A stretch of DNA of 64,000 nucleotides from Nocardia albiluteola (GCF_018860155.1 NZ_JAHKNI010000021.1:1-64000), one strand, 5' to 3'; positions 11,901 through 19,711 are shown, counted from the first letter of the stretch. Notes: generated by a model not told the origin, from the letters alone. Numbers and translations are program-made.

Positions 11901-14900
11901 CGGTGCGTCGCGGACAGATCCGGCCGAGTTCGCGGATTCACCGACCCGCGAATCGATCCGGACGAATTCGGTCGGCGATGTCCTGTCGTCCGGGGTGGGC
12001 GATCGTGGTGTACCCCAGGTAGATCCGGCTGAGCCGGCGCAATCGCACTCCGGCACCGGTGGCGAGATCTCATCGCCGGCAGATCCCATCGAGGCCGCCG
12101 AGCTCGTCAGCGGCACGGGGGATTCCGACGACGCCACGGTCCGTCCGACCCCGCCCCGGGCAGGCGAGGAACCGGATAAGGCCGGGCGACTTCCGCACAA
12201 CGGCAGCGAGCACTCGGATCGCGCCGATGCACGACCCGCGGGCGTACTTCCGTTGTCGCCGCGCGCGATTCGAGTACTGGACATAGACCCGTCCGGCCGC
12301 GAGATCCGCGCCCTTTCCCTGGACGTCCCCGAGGACTGCCCCGCCGAGGGCGTCCTGACGGCGGCGCAGGGCCTGCTGGATCGGCATCCGCTGCTGTCCG
12401 CGCGCCTCGCGGTCGCCACCGGGTCCGGCCCGAATGCGTTGCGCACCTGGGCGCCCGCCTTCGCGCGGGGTACCCGGGACGCGCGCCTGGTGCTGGACGA
12501 TGCCGCGCCACGGGCATCGGTGCGGCAGTTCGTCCGTGCGGAGGGCGTCGCGGGTGTGGCCCTGCGCGCGCTGACGGCGGAGCTGGATCCCGCGCACGGT
12601 CGCAACATTCGCTTCGGGCTCATCGCCGATCCGGAAACCGATGTGGCGCAGGGGAGCGTGGCGACGGTGGTGATCGTCGCCAACGGCCTGGTGGTGGACG
12701 ACTCCTCGTGGCGGATCATCATCGACGAGCTGTGTGCCGCCTGGTCCGGCCGCGGCGCGCCCTTCGGTACCCCGAGCACACCCGACGGTGTCGCCCGCGG
12801 GCTGGCCGAGCGCGCGACCGACGCGTCGGCAACGGGTGAGATGTTCTGGTGGCGGCGCACGCTCGCCGGGCTGCCCGCCGAGACACCGCTGGACGGGGCG
12901 GATCTGATCACCCGCGGCCGGGTCTCGCTGACCCTGACCACAGAGGGCGCCGCCGCGGTGGACGCGGTCGCCGCGGCCTACCACGCGGAGGTCCAGGACG
13001 TGCTGCTGGCGGCGCTGGCGCTGGTGCCGCGCTCCCGCGGCACCGATGCCCTCGGCGCGGTGGTGCAGCTGCCCGCCGACGGGCGATCGATAGGTGGACC
13101 CGAATCCGTCAGGGTCGTCGGCGGATTCACCGCCGCGTACCCGCTGCCGCTGAACGTGGACGACATCGATATCGATGACGCCCTGGCCGGTGGCCCCGCT
13201 GCGGGCACGATCATCTCCCGGGTGAAGGAGCAGCGCCGCGCGGTGCCCGCGGGCGGCATCGGATACGGACCGCTGCGCTATCTCAATCCGGCCACCGCCG
13301 ACGAGCTCGCCGCACTGCCGAACGGCCGCACGGCATTCCGGTACCGCGATCTACGGCCGGCCCGTGCCTACCCCGATACGCCGCCGGCCGATCTGTTCCT
13401 CGACATCACCGTCGACGCCACCGAGGACGGGCTGCGGGCCCGCTTCGACTACGCCTCGGCGGTTTTGGAGGCCGATGAGGTGAAGGAGCTGGCCGGGCAC
13501 TGGGTCCGGGCACTCGGCGGCCTCGCCGAGCACGGGACCCGCCCGGACGCGGGCGGTTTCACGCCGTCGGACTTCCCGCTCGTGCCGCTGGCTCAGTCCG
13601 ATATCGATCGACTGCTGCTGGCCCAGCCCGAGCTCGCGGATCTCTGGCCGATCACCCCGCCGCAGACCGATTTGATCGCACCACCGTCGGATTCGCCCAC
13701 CCCGCAGGATGATTCGTCATCGGACGGTCATTCCGCGGCGGTCCTGCAGCTGCCGCAGCGGCGCGCGGGTCAGCGTGAGTCCGACTCGGAGACGCCCCTC
13801 CCGCAGCTGCCGCAGCGCCGGGGAGGCACTCGAACCCCGCCGTCGGATTCGGTGAAGCCCCGTGCCGAGCTGCCCAGGCGGCGGCCGGAGTCGTCAGTGG
13901 CACAGGAGGATTCGGCCAGCGATCTCCGCACGCGGATCGGCGAATCGTCCGCCACCCAGTTTGCGGTCGACCTGAACGGTCCGCTCGACGACCGCCGGAT
14001 GCGATTGGCGGCCCAGGCCGTGCTGGACCGGCACGACGGCCTGCGTGTGGTGTTCGCCACGGCCGAGGGCGATCCGGTTCAGCTGGTGCTGGAATCGGTC
14101 GACGTAGCCTGGCGCACGCTCGATTTCACCGACATGGGCGAGGTCGGCGCCCGGACCGAGGTGGTCCGGTACGAGGCCGCGGATCGGCTGGCGCCCTTCG
14201 ATCCCGAGCGCGCGCCACTGCTGCGCTTCGCCCTGCTCCGGTCCGCGCGCGAGGTCCATCGGATGCTCGTTACCGCTCACCCGCTCCTGCTCGACGACCG
14301 GTCCCTGCGCCTGGTCATGCGGGATCTGCTGACGGCCTATGCGCGCGGTCCACGCTCGCGCCAGCTCCCGGCGGTGTATCCGTACCGCGCGTATCCGGCC
14401 TGGCTGGCGATGCGCGACCTGCATGCCGCGCGCACGGCCTGGTACGCGGCGCTGTCCGGCTACGACGAGCCGGTGATGCTCGCGCGCTCGGCTCCGGAGC
14501 GCGAGATCTCCTCGGCGACCGCGCGTGTCGATCTCGATCTGGGTGCCGGCGATATCGCCCGACTGTCCGAATTGGCCGCGCGCCCGGGCATCTCGGTGCG
14601 CACGGTGGTGCAGGCGGCGTGGGGCCTGCTGATCGGCCGCACCGCCGATCGCGACGACGTGGTGTTCGGCCTGGCCGTGCCCGGACGGCCCGCGGCGGTC
14701 CCGGATTCGGACGCCATGGTGGGCCGCTTCGGCGGTGTCGTCCCGGCGCGGGTGTGCCCGGAGGCCGGTGAGACTGTCACGGAGTTGCTGCGGCGGTTGG
14801 GATCCGAGCAGGACCAGCTGCTCGGGCAGCGCTGCCCGGCGCTGCGCGAGATTCGCGAATCGCTGGGCATGGAACAGCTTTTCGATTCCGTGGTGGTATT

Positions 14901-15207
14901 CGCGGACGCGGCCGATCGGGTGGAGCTGACCGGGATACTCGACGGCATCGCCGTCGCGGAGGTGGACGGCGAGGCGGATGCGATATCCGCGTTCGGCTAT
15001 CCGATCACCGTCGCCGTGGCGTTGAACGGAGCGGTGCACATCTCGCTGCGGTACCGGTGCGGCGCGATCAGTGAGCCGGTGGCGAATTATCTGGCATACG
15101 GACTTTCGGCACTGATCCGGCAGATCGCCGAGGCGCCGCAGGCCCGCGTGGCGGACCTCGATACGCGGATTGATGCCATGCCCGCCGATGCCCCCGCGGC
15201 CCGGTGA
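2947..15207 (+). CDS. giant NRPS-like protein with no carrier domain and defective catalytic motifs
   Basis: One uninterrupted frame of 4086 residues. Approximate order: A-domain piece 18-428; linker; C domain 559-998; A piece 1003-1423; acidic Ser/Trp linker 1424-1797; C domain 1798-2248; linker; A piece 2347-2585 fused directly to another A piece 2597-2868; linker; epimerisation-like domain 3099-3552; linker with LPQRR repeats; C domain 3662-4068. The HHxxxDG motifs read HRIAADE (688-694), HHIAADT (1942-1948), NGLVVDD (3246-3252) and HPLLLDD (3778-3784), so the catalytic second His is lost in three of four. All A pieces lack the A3 TSGSTG-type loop. The first two retain A5-A7 but stop before A8-A10. 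I see no carrier-domain GGxS motif and no thioesterase. Known NRPS chemistry needs these parts, so ordinary peptide synthesis looks impossible; an undescribed non-catalytic role or a collapsed assembly are the alternatives. The ATG start has only a weak Shine-Dalgarno. Confidence 0.85.
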   Translation: MTRSSRTRPSRGRRARVTTLPQLLSTAVEADPDAIAVVLADAETTLAELTYAELDERSTRVARLLIGRGIGPEDLVAVVVPRSLEAVIAVWAVAKCGAGFVPVDPDAPAQRIARIVADSGAVLGLTVAAARPGLPAAANWLAIDTAEFAMELEEFAADPVTYADRLRPLRAEHPAYAVYTAEDAVPGIVVTQAGLSGLCDEQRIRYHVDGDARTLAFAAPADHAFVLELLLAIGGTAAMVVAAPTVHEGAELAALLLREDVTHAYLAHGVLESVDPAGLDELRVVICGGLPAPELAQRWAGPVSPGPFGAADRQVLHGYGAAETTVMTHVGPLGEPSVGTPVRGIAEYVLDERLSPVAEGDVGELYIAGAQLARGYRRRPVRTALRFVANPFAAPGGLPGENDMRLFRTGDLVRRTAEGTLEYVGPAGVVDEARDDAAKAEAPDDGPSWLVGRHDTVDEIGVRAVDAAKAELGDTAGVAVAAMSEAPRADEAGAHTDAGGRSVTSERAGAGAAPDVREVSAESGAGLDALEGADAAHRIPLGPMTRPSTTVEFEDTVLPSVPLSLAQQSMWEINRGDPESLAHNVCFAVRIGGHVRVEALQVAVVDVIERHQMLRTVYPAVGDTGSQAVLPLDQVLADLTPAELTESEIEGWLADYARIAFDVTVEVPVQIGIAAVAPDDHVVAVVAHRIAADEASITPFLRDLAVALLARRNRATPRWAPLPLQYADFALWQRTVLGDETDPESAAAREIEYWRTTMAGVAELRLPVDRQRPQIPRSGRGAEYSFTVAAGVHAGLEELVTGTGATLFTAVHAGFAALLARLSGNGDIVVGSRVAGRGIRELDGTIGLFENTVALRTRVDAAASFADLLAGVRRSDLEAFAHAELPFARVARALPVGEVAPWPRAALVVRAADQPQLALPGLSATGVEVAGTDRPCELRLAVVPRRDGDAPGGLSATFTYDTELFDEITIAGFAERLVHLLTAGVADPRRPIGDIDLLQPDERVRILTAWNNTRYSVEPGLLLDGYRQAVQQVPDAVAISCGDAKLTYAQFDSRVNQLARLLISRGVGPETAVALAIRPSTELLVGMYAILTAGGAFVPVDPDDPIERIAHILDVARPACVVTTVADTVPAPVDTQVLRLDTMDLGRFDPSPVRPDELTGSLLPGHPAYFMFAGDGHGAVVSHAAIDHQLEWMLAAYPLDSTDVYLHRSAATRARSPWGYFLPLRVGATLRLAPPEGRLDPLYLAETIAAQGVTVTDFAPSELALFAGRTAPGICPTLREIFVIGEALTGQTVAALQRICDARVHHLYGPAGVAVSVMYWPADGADRSNVPIGLPQWNTQVYVLDDRLRPVPVGVPGELFLGGAQLARGFAGRPPATADRFVANPFADGDAAGSRLYRTGDLVVWREGAGELPARLDYLGRTDPTAEESTEGSVSAASLVDALRPHTDRPIDAEDESAPEQSPQHRIDPVSPGIGDPLPHSERRAEPGYRADAERSSEGTEIPDPATISESEAGTSDQLPERMTGLESASPHESTPAWLQGHERPREWALDRESRNTATDSMSWSAGSELAERALESAVESEAQADAASPGESRLRESFEESPASAEAVAPERTPDSPEDSRTEADALPYREPLESLVELRADGEGTPSWAKRPDYPVAESEFGAEAVPPWAMRSHGSVEESESGWDAGPSWQARSGESAVPSWDRSSYGPLEDLDSPADAAPQQESASSGPTEEPSMPSRRESVTSSEPLAEPQARSEAGSAWRARTLGSGVKSEASRAKTAWRADPARESNVRGRELLSPAQERMWTLNRADQVVGARVPAAYHLPFVLRLTGSLDVESLSAALDDVINRHDVLRTVYPAVWEGGAGVSRPGRTVMAAQARPENPAAQRITANEVLAAVWELAAAPFDVTTEAPLRVRLFEISDLAPGSRREYVLAVVVHHIAADTTSLEPLISDLMAAYAARTAGHAPRWEPLPAQYADYLLRHEELLGAEWDHESVAAQQISYWRRQLSGLPAELPLPVDRMRPDVATLAGARTGLYIEAAVHAALLTLADRSGATLFTVVHAALATLLGRLTGSDDIPLGTPVSGRGEGEFDDLIGTFVNTVVLRARLNAAEPFTDLLIRQREMEAEAFAHSDIPFARLVRALDAERSTAHHPLFQVGVSVRSRPRLAVELPGLTVDDVDTDLEVSHFDLNLALTETHDPNGIPTGIDGELTYATDLFAGSTAEAIAIDLVELLTAIADNPAISVGGNDIDAQYEEAQYAEHDSNSDAPWWSVESGQESREWSDAPVDSWEDGHASGESVAAAFEAGHSDRAEYEVDSGESSEPSEPETAWRSADASPDGPTLASLLDHVASAEPDAVAIVAELPQDEGGTAEFTLGDLDARANRLARYLISLGVGPDSLVVLALPRSVDLGVAVYAVAKAGGAAVPIDPDGSVERGHEILAAAEPVCVLTDSDHPFAELDRAGSGADAPTRLLVPIGRRPVHTSQGQPTVIRVDELNLEGVPTHRLTDDDRIAPLHAQHPAWVVFPSGTERVVVSHAGALGQLHGDTAEFGLDGAQAALLRSASAFDVSVWDFWTAVAGEQMELAAEAARPRTLPDLMAAAVAANANSPAVVARGRSFSYAQLDVASSKLARRLIELGAGPQVPVAVAIPRSLEALVTVWSVAKTGAAVVPVEPFLPHERIGDLVADSGAALGVTVRGVSAGLPRIGHEWVVLDDPNFAAQVDSRSGAPITDAERVTALHPDDGAYVLYGAGDADHQQGAVVAHGDLARLSGQAEHYRLHHDSRILALAAPSSDEAVLELLLALGAAATLVVVPAAVDGGPELARLIGAERVTHAFLPGSVMRSMDPSALAGLEVIVTDTTETDDAHDAEEPAESAAPVEPSYPVEAAAAVVPEPVPARAQTPAERIIAEAREQASAAGLDIAAAPSAVWQLTQSEDLRDHVSLPVTGDREAYESKSADGVSAPPESDGNASSSTGLAGGASRTDPAEFADSPTRESIRTNSVGDVLSSGVGDRGVPQVDPAEPAQSHSGTGGEISSPADPIEAAELVSGTGDSDDATVRPTPPRAGEEPDKAGRLPHNGSEHSDRADARPAGVLPLSPRAIRVLDIDPSGREIRALSLDVPEDCPAEGVLTAAQGLLDRHPLLSARLAVATGSGPNALRTWAPAFARGTRDARLVLDDAAPRASVRQFVRAEGVAGVALRALTAELDPAHGRNIRFGLIADPETDVAQGSVATVVIVANGLVVDDSSWRIIIDELCAAWSGRGAPFGTPSTPDGVARGLAERATDASATGEMFWWRRTLAGLPAETPLDGADLITRGRVSLTLTTEGAAAVDAVAAAYHAEVQDVLLAALALVPRSRGTDALGAVVQLPADGRSIGGPESVRVVGGFTAAYPLPLNVDDIDIDDALAGGPAAGTIISRVKEQRRAVPAGGIGYGPLRYLNPATADELAALPNGRTAFRYRDLRPARAYPDTPPADLFLDITVDATEDGLRARFDYASAVLEADEVKELAGHWVRALGGLAEHGTRPDAGGFTPSDFPLVPLAQSDIDRLLLAQPELADLWPITPPQTDLIAPPSDSPTPQDDSSSDGHSAAVLQLPQRRAGQRESDSETPLPQLPQRRGGTRTPPSDSVKPRAELPRRRPESSVAQEDSASDLRTRIGESSATQFAVDLNGPLDDRRMRLAAQAVLDRHDGLRVVFATAEGDPVQLVLESVDVAWRTLDFTDMGEVGARTEVVRYEAADRLAPFDPERAPLLRFALLRSAREVHRMLVTAHPLLLDDRSLRLVMRDLLTAYARGPRSRQLPAVYPYRAYPAWLAMRDLHAARTAWYAALSGYDEPVMLARSAPEREISSATARVDLDLGAGDIARLSELAARPGISVRTVVQAAWGLLIGRTADRDDVVFGLAVPGRPAAVPDSDAMVGRFGGVVPARVCPEAGETVTELLRRLGSEQDQLLGQRCPALREIRESLGMEQLFDSVVVFADAADRVELTGILDGIAVAEVDGEADAISAFGYPITVAVALNGAVHISLRYRCGAISEPVANYLAYGLSALIRQIAEAPQARVADLDTRIDAMPADAPAAR
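7216..8337 (+). other. low-complexity acidic Ser/Glu/Trp linker inside the NRPS-like gene
   Basis: About 374 residues rich in E, S, D, P and A, with regularly spaced tryptophans in patterns such as P-S-W-x-x-R and V-P-S-W-D-R, between an A piece and the next C domain where a carrier domain should be. A related but shorter Trp-bearing acidic stretch lies at nt 9760-9970. Base composition stays GC-rich and the frame is open, so this is translated sequence and not an insertion of foreign DNA. Confidence 0.65.
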
Positions 15208-15433
15208 GCCGGATCCGCACCCCTCTACATGGGCATTCCGGGGTGAAACTGATTCGGACGCCGGGGATCCGGCATGATGAGGCGCCAAGAGGACAAGTGA
15301 TTGCCCTTGGTGCGCCGGGCGCAAAGCCCGTATGGTCGCAGGCGAACACTCGACCGGCCCGCGGGGGCGCCGGGGTGTCCGGCCCTGCCCCGGACTGCTG
15401 AACCGATACAAACCGATAGTGAAGGTGTGAATT

Positions 15434-16510
15434 GTGATTCGTCGACACTTCCGGCGCGGTGTCAGAACCGCTGCCGTCCTAGCGGCCGCCACGGGGCTTC
15501 TCGCAGGTGTCGTGGCGGGAGTCGGCGCGACGACGGCCGCGGCGGCCGATCCGATCATCACGGGCAAGGCCCTGCTGGCGGATCCGACCGCGCCCGACGG
15601 TTCGAAAATCACCAAGGCCACCTACACCGACAACCGCAACATCCGCCTCTACGTGCACTCCGCCGCGATGGACGAGACCTATCCGGTGGATGTGCAGCGC
15701 CCGGCCGACGCCTCGGTCCCGCGCCCGACGCTGTACCTGCTCAACGGCGCCGGCGGCGGTGAGGACGACGCGAGCTGGGTCAAGAAGACCGACATCGTCG
15801 ACGGCTTCCTGGCGCCCAAGAACGTCAACGTGGTCCAGCCCATCGGCGGCAAGTGGAGTTACTACACCGACTGGATCAAGGACGATCCGAACCTGGGCCG
15901 CAACAAGTGGAAGACCTTCTTCACCGAGGAGCTGCCCCCGCTGATCAACGCCGCGCTGGGCACCAACGGTGTCAACGCGATCGCGGGGCTGTCCACCTCC
16001 GGCACCAGCGTGCTGAACCTGGCGATCGCCAAGCCGGGCCTGTACAAGTCCGTGGCCGCATACTCCGGCTGCGCGCAGACCGCCGACCCGGTCGGGCGTG
16101 AGTTCGTGAAGCTCACCGTCAACACCTGGGGCGGCGGCAATGTCGTGAACATGTACGGTCCGGACGGTGCCCCGGCGTGGGCCGCGAACGACCCGTATGT
16201 GCACGCCGACAAGCTGCGCGGCATGAACCTGTACATCTCCTCCGGCAACGGGCTGCCCGGCCAGTACGACACCATGAACAACAAGTACGCGCTGCCCGGC
16301 GCCTACGGCCTGGCCAATCAGCTGCTGATCGGTGGCGTCATCGAGGCCGGGGTCAACTACTGCACCCACAACATGCAGCAGAAGCTGGCGTCGCTGGGCA
16401 TCCCGGCGACCTTCAACTTCCGTAACTCGGGCACCCACTCGTGGGGCTACTGGAACGACGACTTCCTGAGTTCGTGGCCCGTGCTGTCCCGGGGGCTGGG
16501 CATCAAGTAG
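15434..16510 (+). CDS. antigen 85-like mycolyltransferase / secreted esterase
   Basis: A 358-residue protein starting with GTG 8 nt after a GAAGG ribosome-binding site. Residues 1-38 are a signal peptide (basic start, Ala/Val/Gly core, Ala-rich cleavage site). The alpha/beta-hydrolase body shows the antigen 85 hallmarks: the nucleophile region GLSTSG (Ser187 is the probable nucleophile), a block MYGPDGAPAW followed by SGNG, and the C-terminal THSWGYW segment with the catalytic His. In mycolata this family transfers mycolic acids onto arabinogalactan and trehalose outside the membrane. Substrate preference cannot be read from the sequence. The gene stands alone between the NRPS and mntH, with its own terminator. 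Confidence 0.9.
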   Translation: MIRRHFRRGVRTAAVLAAATGLLAGVVAGVGATTAAAADPIITGKALLADPTAPDGSKITKATYTDNRNIRLYVHSAAMDETYPVDVQRPADASVPRPTLYLLNGAGGGEDDASWVKKTDIVDGFLAPKNVNVVQPIGGKWSYYTDWIKDDPNLGRNKWKTFFTEELPPLINAALGTNGVNAIAGLSTSGTSVLNLAIAKPGLYKSVAAYSGCAQTADPVGREFVKLTVNTWGGGNVVNMYGPDGAPAWAANDPYVHADKLRGMNLYISSGNGLPGQYDTMNNKYALPGAYGLANQLLIGGVIEAGVNYCTHNMQQKLASLGIPATFNFRNSGTHSWGYWNDDFLSSWPVLSRGLGIK

Positions 16511-16529
16511 GTTCCGCCCACCCATCTCC

Positions 16530-16571
16530 ACCACCCCGGCCGCGTGACGCAGTCGGGGTGGTCACTTTTTT
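16530..16571 (+). terminator. intrinsic terminator after the mycolyltransferase gene
   Basis: ACCACCCCG and CGGGGTGGT form a perfect 9-bp stem with a 15-nt loop, followed by CAC and six T residues. This is a textbook intrinsic terminator, unusual for this GC-rich genome. Confidence 0.85.
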
Positions 16572-16615
16572 AGGCAGCTCTACCGAAAAAGTTCGGTTCC
16601 CCATAAAATCTTGTC

Positions 16616-17866
16616 ATGGGTACCGCGCTCGCCTCTCCGTCCACCGTGTTCAACCGGGCGAAGTCGGCGTCGCTGCTGCTCGGCCCGGCCTTCGTGGCGT
16701 CGATCGCCTACGTCGACCCCGGCAACATCGCCTCCAATGTCAGCGCGGGCGCGCAGTACGGCTACCTGCTGGTGTGGGTGGTGGTGCTCGCCAACGCGAT
16801 GGCCGCGCTGGTGCAGTACCTCTCGGCGAAGGCGGGCCTGGTCACCGGCCGCTCGCTGCCGGAGCTGGTGCGCGATACGTCCGGGCGCCGGATGCGGCTG
16901 GCCTATTGGGCGCAGGCCGAATTGGCCGCGATGGCCACCGATCTGGCCGAGGTGATAGGCGGCGCGATCGCCCTGCAGCTGCTGTTCCACCTGCCGCTGG
17001 TGCTGGGCGGGGTCATCACCGGTGCGGTATCGATCGTGCTGCTGGGCGTGCAGAACCGGCGGGGGCAGCGGACCTTCGAGCGGGTGATCATCGGCCTGCT
17101 GGCGATCATCTCGATTGGATTCGTGGCCAGCCTGGTGATCTCGCCGCCGCCGCTGGGCGCCACCGCGGGCGGGCTGCTGCCGCGCTTCGAGGGCACCCAG
17201 AGCGTGCTGCTGGCCGCCGCTATCGTCGGCGCGACCGTGATGCCGCACGTGATCTACCTGCACTCGGGAATGTCCGTGGAGCGGCACGGCCACCCCGAGC
17301 CCGGACCGGTGCGCGCGCGGCTCCTGCGGGTGAACCGCTGGGACGTCGGCATCGCGATGGTGATCGCCGGCGCGGTGAACCTGGCGATGCTGCTGATGGC
17401 CGCGCACACCTTCGGCGGTCGCACCGACATCAACACGATTCAGGACGCGTACCACGCGGTACACAGCTCGCTCGGGGTCACCGCCGCGCTGCTGCTGGCG
17501 ATCGCCCTGCTGGCCTCGGGCCTGGCCTCGACCTCGGTCGGTGCCTACGCGGGCGCGATGATCATGGAGGGGCTGCTGCGCCGGCGGATTCCGCTGTTGC
17601 TGCGCCGCGTCGTCACGCTGATCCCCGCGCTGGCGATTCTGGCCGTCGGTGTCGATCCGACCCGGGCTCTGATCGTCTCGCAGGTGGTGCTGTCGTTCGG
17701 AATTCCGTTCGCGCTGATCCCGCTGGTGCGCTTCACCGGGGACCGCGCGCTGATGGGGGCCGACGTCAACCGTCGTGTCACCACCGCGATCGCGTGGGCG
17801 ATCGCCGCGGTGATCACCGCACTGAACCTGCTGCTCATCTACCTGACGCTGACCGGCCGGAGCTGA
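16616..17866 (+). CDS. mntH: NRAMP-family divalent metal (Mn2+/Fe2+) transporter
   Basis: A 416-residue polytopic membrane protein with about 11 hydrophobic segments. The TM1 metal-binding motif DPGN is at residues 34-37 and the TM6 MPH motif at 209-211; both coordinate the metal in characterised NRAMP proteins. It imports Mn2+ or Fe2+ with protons. Monocistronic: a strong terminator precedes it and another follows. A/T-rich DNA just upstream (16566-16590) is an imperfect palindrome, but it overlaps the T-run of the preceding terminator, so I do not call an operator. Confidence 0.92.
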   Translation: MGTALASPSTVFNRAKSASLLLGPAFVASIAYVDPGNIASNVSAGAQYGYLLVWVVVLANAMAALVQYLSAKAGLVTGRSLPELVRDTSGRRMRLAYWAQAELAAMATDLAEVIGGAIALQLLFHLPLVLGGVITGAVSIVLLGVQNRRGQRTFERVIIGLLAIISIGFVASLVISPPPLGATAGGLLPRFEGTQSVLLAAAIVGATVMPHVIYLHSGMSVERHGHPEPGPVRARLLRVNRWDVGIAMVIAGAVNLAMLLMAAHTFGGRTDINTIQDAYHAVHSSLGVTAALLLAIALLASGLASTSVGAYAGAMIMEGLLRRRIPLLLRRVVTLIPALAILAVGVDPTRALIVSQVVLSFGIPFALIPLVRFTGDRALMGADVNRRVTTAIAWAIAAVITALNLLLIYLTLTGRS

Positions 17867-18006
17867 ATTGGTGACGCGGCCCGGGGCGCTTGGCGGTCGC
17901 CGCGTGCGCACTGCCCACGAGGACAGGGACCCACCGACGAGCGCTACGAGTACCCGGTAGCGGCCGAGATGTCCGGCGGGGCTGAACGTCCATCGCCGGA
18001 TCCCGC

Positions 18007-18043
18007 GCCGGTGTGCCCGCCGTCAGGCTGCGGGCACACCGGC
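18007..18043. terminator. 14-bp perfect hairpin between converging mntH and ABC operon
   Basis: GCCGGTGTGCCCGC and its exact complement flank a 9-nt loop, placed 140 bp after mntH and 10 bp after the stop of the converging ABC permease gene. It probably ends transcription from both sides, mainly the minus-strand operon. Confidence 0.75.
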
Positions 18044-18053
18044 GTTCGGGTTT

Positions 18054-18902
18054 CTACCCGCTGCTCTCCGCAGCACGCCGGTACCCACGAATCGCCGGGA
18101 CGGCGAAGATCACGATCGCCCCGAAGGTCCACGCGAGGGTCTTCAGCAGCGGCGCGGTGATCGGCCCGTCCCAGCACAGCCCGCGCATGGCGTCGATCGC
18201 GGTGCTCATCGGCTGATTCGCCACGGTCGACTGAAGCCAGGTCGGATACGCCATGACGGGTACGAATCCGGAGTTGAAGAACATCAGCAGGGTGCTGAAG
18301 ATGCCGACGGTGTTCACCAGCAGCACCCCCTCGGAGATGGTGGCCAGCGCGGTCACCAGTACCGCGAAGGCGACGCCGAACAGGACCGGCAGCGCGATCA
18401 TTCCCAGCGCGGCGAGCGGTCCGTTCCAGAACCGGAATCCGATGCAGATGCCGACCACGATCACGAAGAGCGTGGTGATCAGCACCCGGATCGCCTCGGC
18501 CAGCAGCCGTCCCGTGAGTCCGGCCGCGCGGTGGATCGGCATCGTCCAGAACCGGCCCAGCAGCCCGGTGAACTGCTCCTTCTTGAAGCCCAGCCCGCTG
18601 ACCACCGCCCCCGACATCGCCGCCACCACCGTGATCATCGGAACCGTGCCGTACACGCTGGGCATGCCCGTCGCGTTGCTGATCGAATCGCCCAGCACGA
18701 CGCGCAGCATCAGCAGCGTCAGCGCCGGATAGATCAGGGTCTGAATGGTGGTCGCCGGGTCGCGGGCCCACACCTGGAGCAGCCGCTTGCACTGAATCAG
18801 GCTGTGCCGCACCAGCGTCGAGGCGGCCCGCTCGGACCGCGGCTCGACGATCGGCAACGGCGCCGATCCCAGCGTCGCCTCGGTCTCCATCACCGTACTC
18901 AT
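18054..18902 (-). CDS. ABC-2 type transporter permease (DrrB/DrrC-like)
   Basis: A 282-residue membrane protein with a cytoplasmic N-terminus of about 45 residues, then six hydrophobic segments including the family stretch containing GLGFKKEQ and a conserved NSGFVP near the end. It is the third gene of a minus-strand operon and starts inside the stop codon of the preceding permease gene (ATGA overlap), so the two permeases are probably made in equal amounts as a heterodimer. The family exports hydrophobic drugs or lipids; the substrate is unknown. Confidence 0.88.
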   Translation of the reverse strand: MSTVMETEATLGSAPLPIVEPRSERAASTLVRHSLIQCKRLLQVWARDPATTIQTLIYPALTLLMLRVVLGDSISNATGMPSVYGTVPMITVVAAMSGAVVSGLGFKKEQFTGLLGRFWTMPIHRAAGLTGRLLAEAIRVLITTLFVIVVGICIGFRFWNGPLAALGMIALPVLFGVAFAVLVTALATISEGVLLVNTVGIFSTLLMFFNSGFVPVMAYPTWLQSTVANQPMSTAIDAMRGLCWDGPITAPLLKTLAWTFGAIVIFAVPAIRGYRRAAESSG

Positions 18903-19711
18903 TCGCGCCTCACACTCGCCCAGACCGCCAGCGGCACGAAGCAGACCGCGAGCGCGGCCAGCCACACCAGCGGCACCCACAGCACATGCCAGCTCACCCC
19001 GCCCGCCGCCATGTCGCGCATCGCGAAGGAGAACTGCGAGATCGGCTGGTTGCGCACGAACGGCCGGATCCAGTGCGGGAAGCCCGTTTCCGGGACGAAT
19101 CCGCACGACAGCATCCCGAAGATCAGCGTTGGCAGCGTCAGCGCCTGGCTCAGCGATTCCGGGCTCTTGGTCAGGCAGCCCAGCGCGTCGGCGCCGATCG
19201 CCAGCACCGTACCCACCGCCAGCGAGGACAGGCAGAACAGCACCGACTGCCCGACGCTCGCGTGCAACCGGAATCCGATGATGAATCCGAAGATCAGCGC
19301 GGCGATCAGCGAGGTCACCGAGCGCACCAGGCCCGCGGACAGCCGCGCGGCCAGCGGCACCAGCCGCCCGACCGGCATGGTCTGCAGCCGGGTGTTCAGC
19401 CCGCTCGCGGTCTCGAACGCGGCGATCTGCGCATTGGACATCATCGTGAACGACATGGTCTGCAGCACGATGATCGGCATGACGAACTGCCCGTAGTCGA
19501 TGCCCTGGATCTTCATCACCCACCGCAGCGGCAGGTAGAACCCCAGTGTGAACACCAGCGGCGCGACCACCGCGACGACCAGTTCTCCCTTGGTGGCCAT
19601 GGTCCGGATGATCCGGCCGGTCAGCGCGCGCCACTGCGCGAGGGCGGACAGGCGCGCGCCGGGCAGATCGGCGAACAGTCGCACCGCGGGTGCGGTGAGT
19701 TGATCGGTCAC
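18899..19711 (-). CDS. ABC-2 type transporter permease (DrrB-like)
   Basis: A 270-residue protein with GTG start, 37 bp after the ATP-binding subunit gene. It has an amphipathic N-terminal segment, then six membrane spans and the ABC-2 signature region with CGFVPETGFP near residue 210. Paired with the overlapping downstream permease it would form the membrane channel of a three-gene DrrABC-like exporter. In mycobacteria drrABC moves phthiocerol dimycocerosate lipids, and elsewhere drrAB moves anthracyclines. No lipid synthase sits next to this operon, so the cargo stays open. Confidence 0.88.
   Translation of the reverse strand: MTDQLTAPAVRLFADLPGARLSALAQWRALTGRIIRTMATKGELVVAVVAPLVFTLGFYLPLRWVMKIQGIDYGQFVMPIIVLQTMSFTMMSNAQIAAFETASGLNTRLQTMPVGRLVPLAARLSAGLVRSVTSLIAALIFGFIIGFRLHASVGQSVLFCLSSLAVGTVLAIGADALGCLTKSPESLSQALTLPTLIFGMLSCGFVPETGFPHWIRPFVRNQPISQFSFAMRDMAAGGVSWHVLWVPLVWLAALAVCFVPLAVWASVRRE

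Noticed and set aside
16566..16590. IdeR/MntR-type operator before mntH
   Set aside because: The imperfect dyad matches the known iron box at only about 11 of 19 positions and overlaps the T-run of the preceding terminator.
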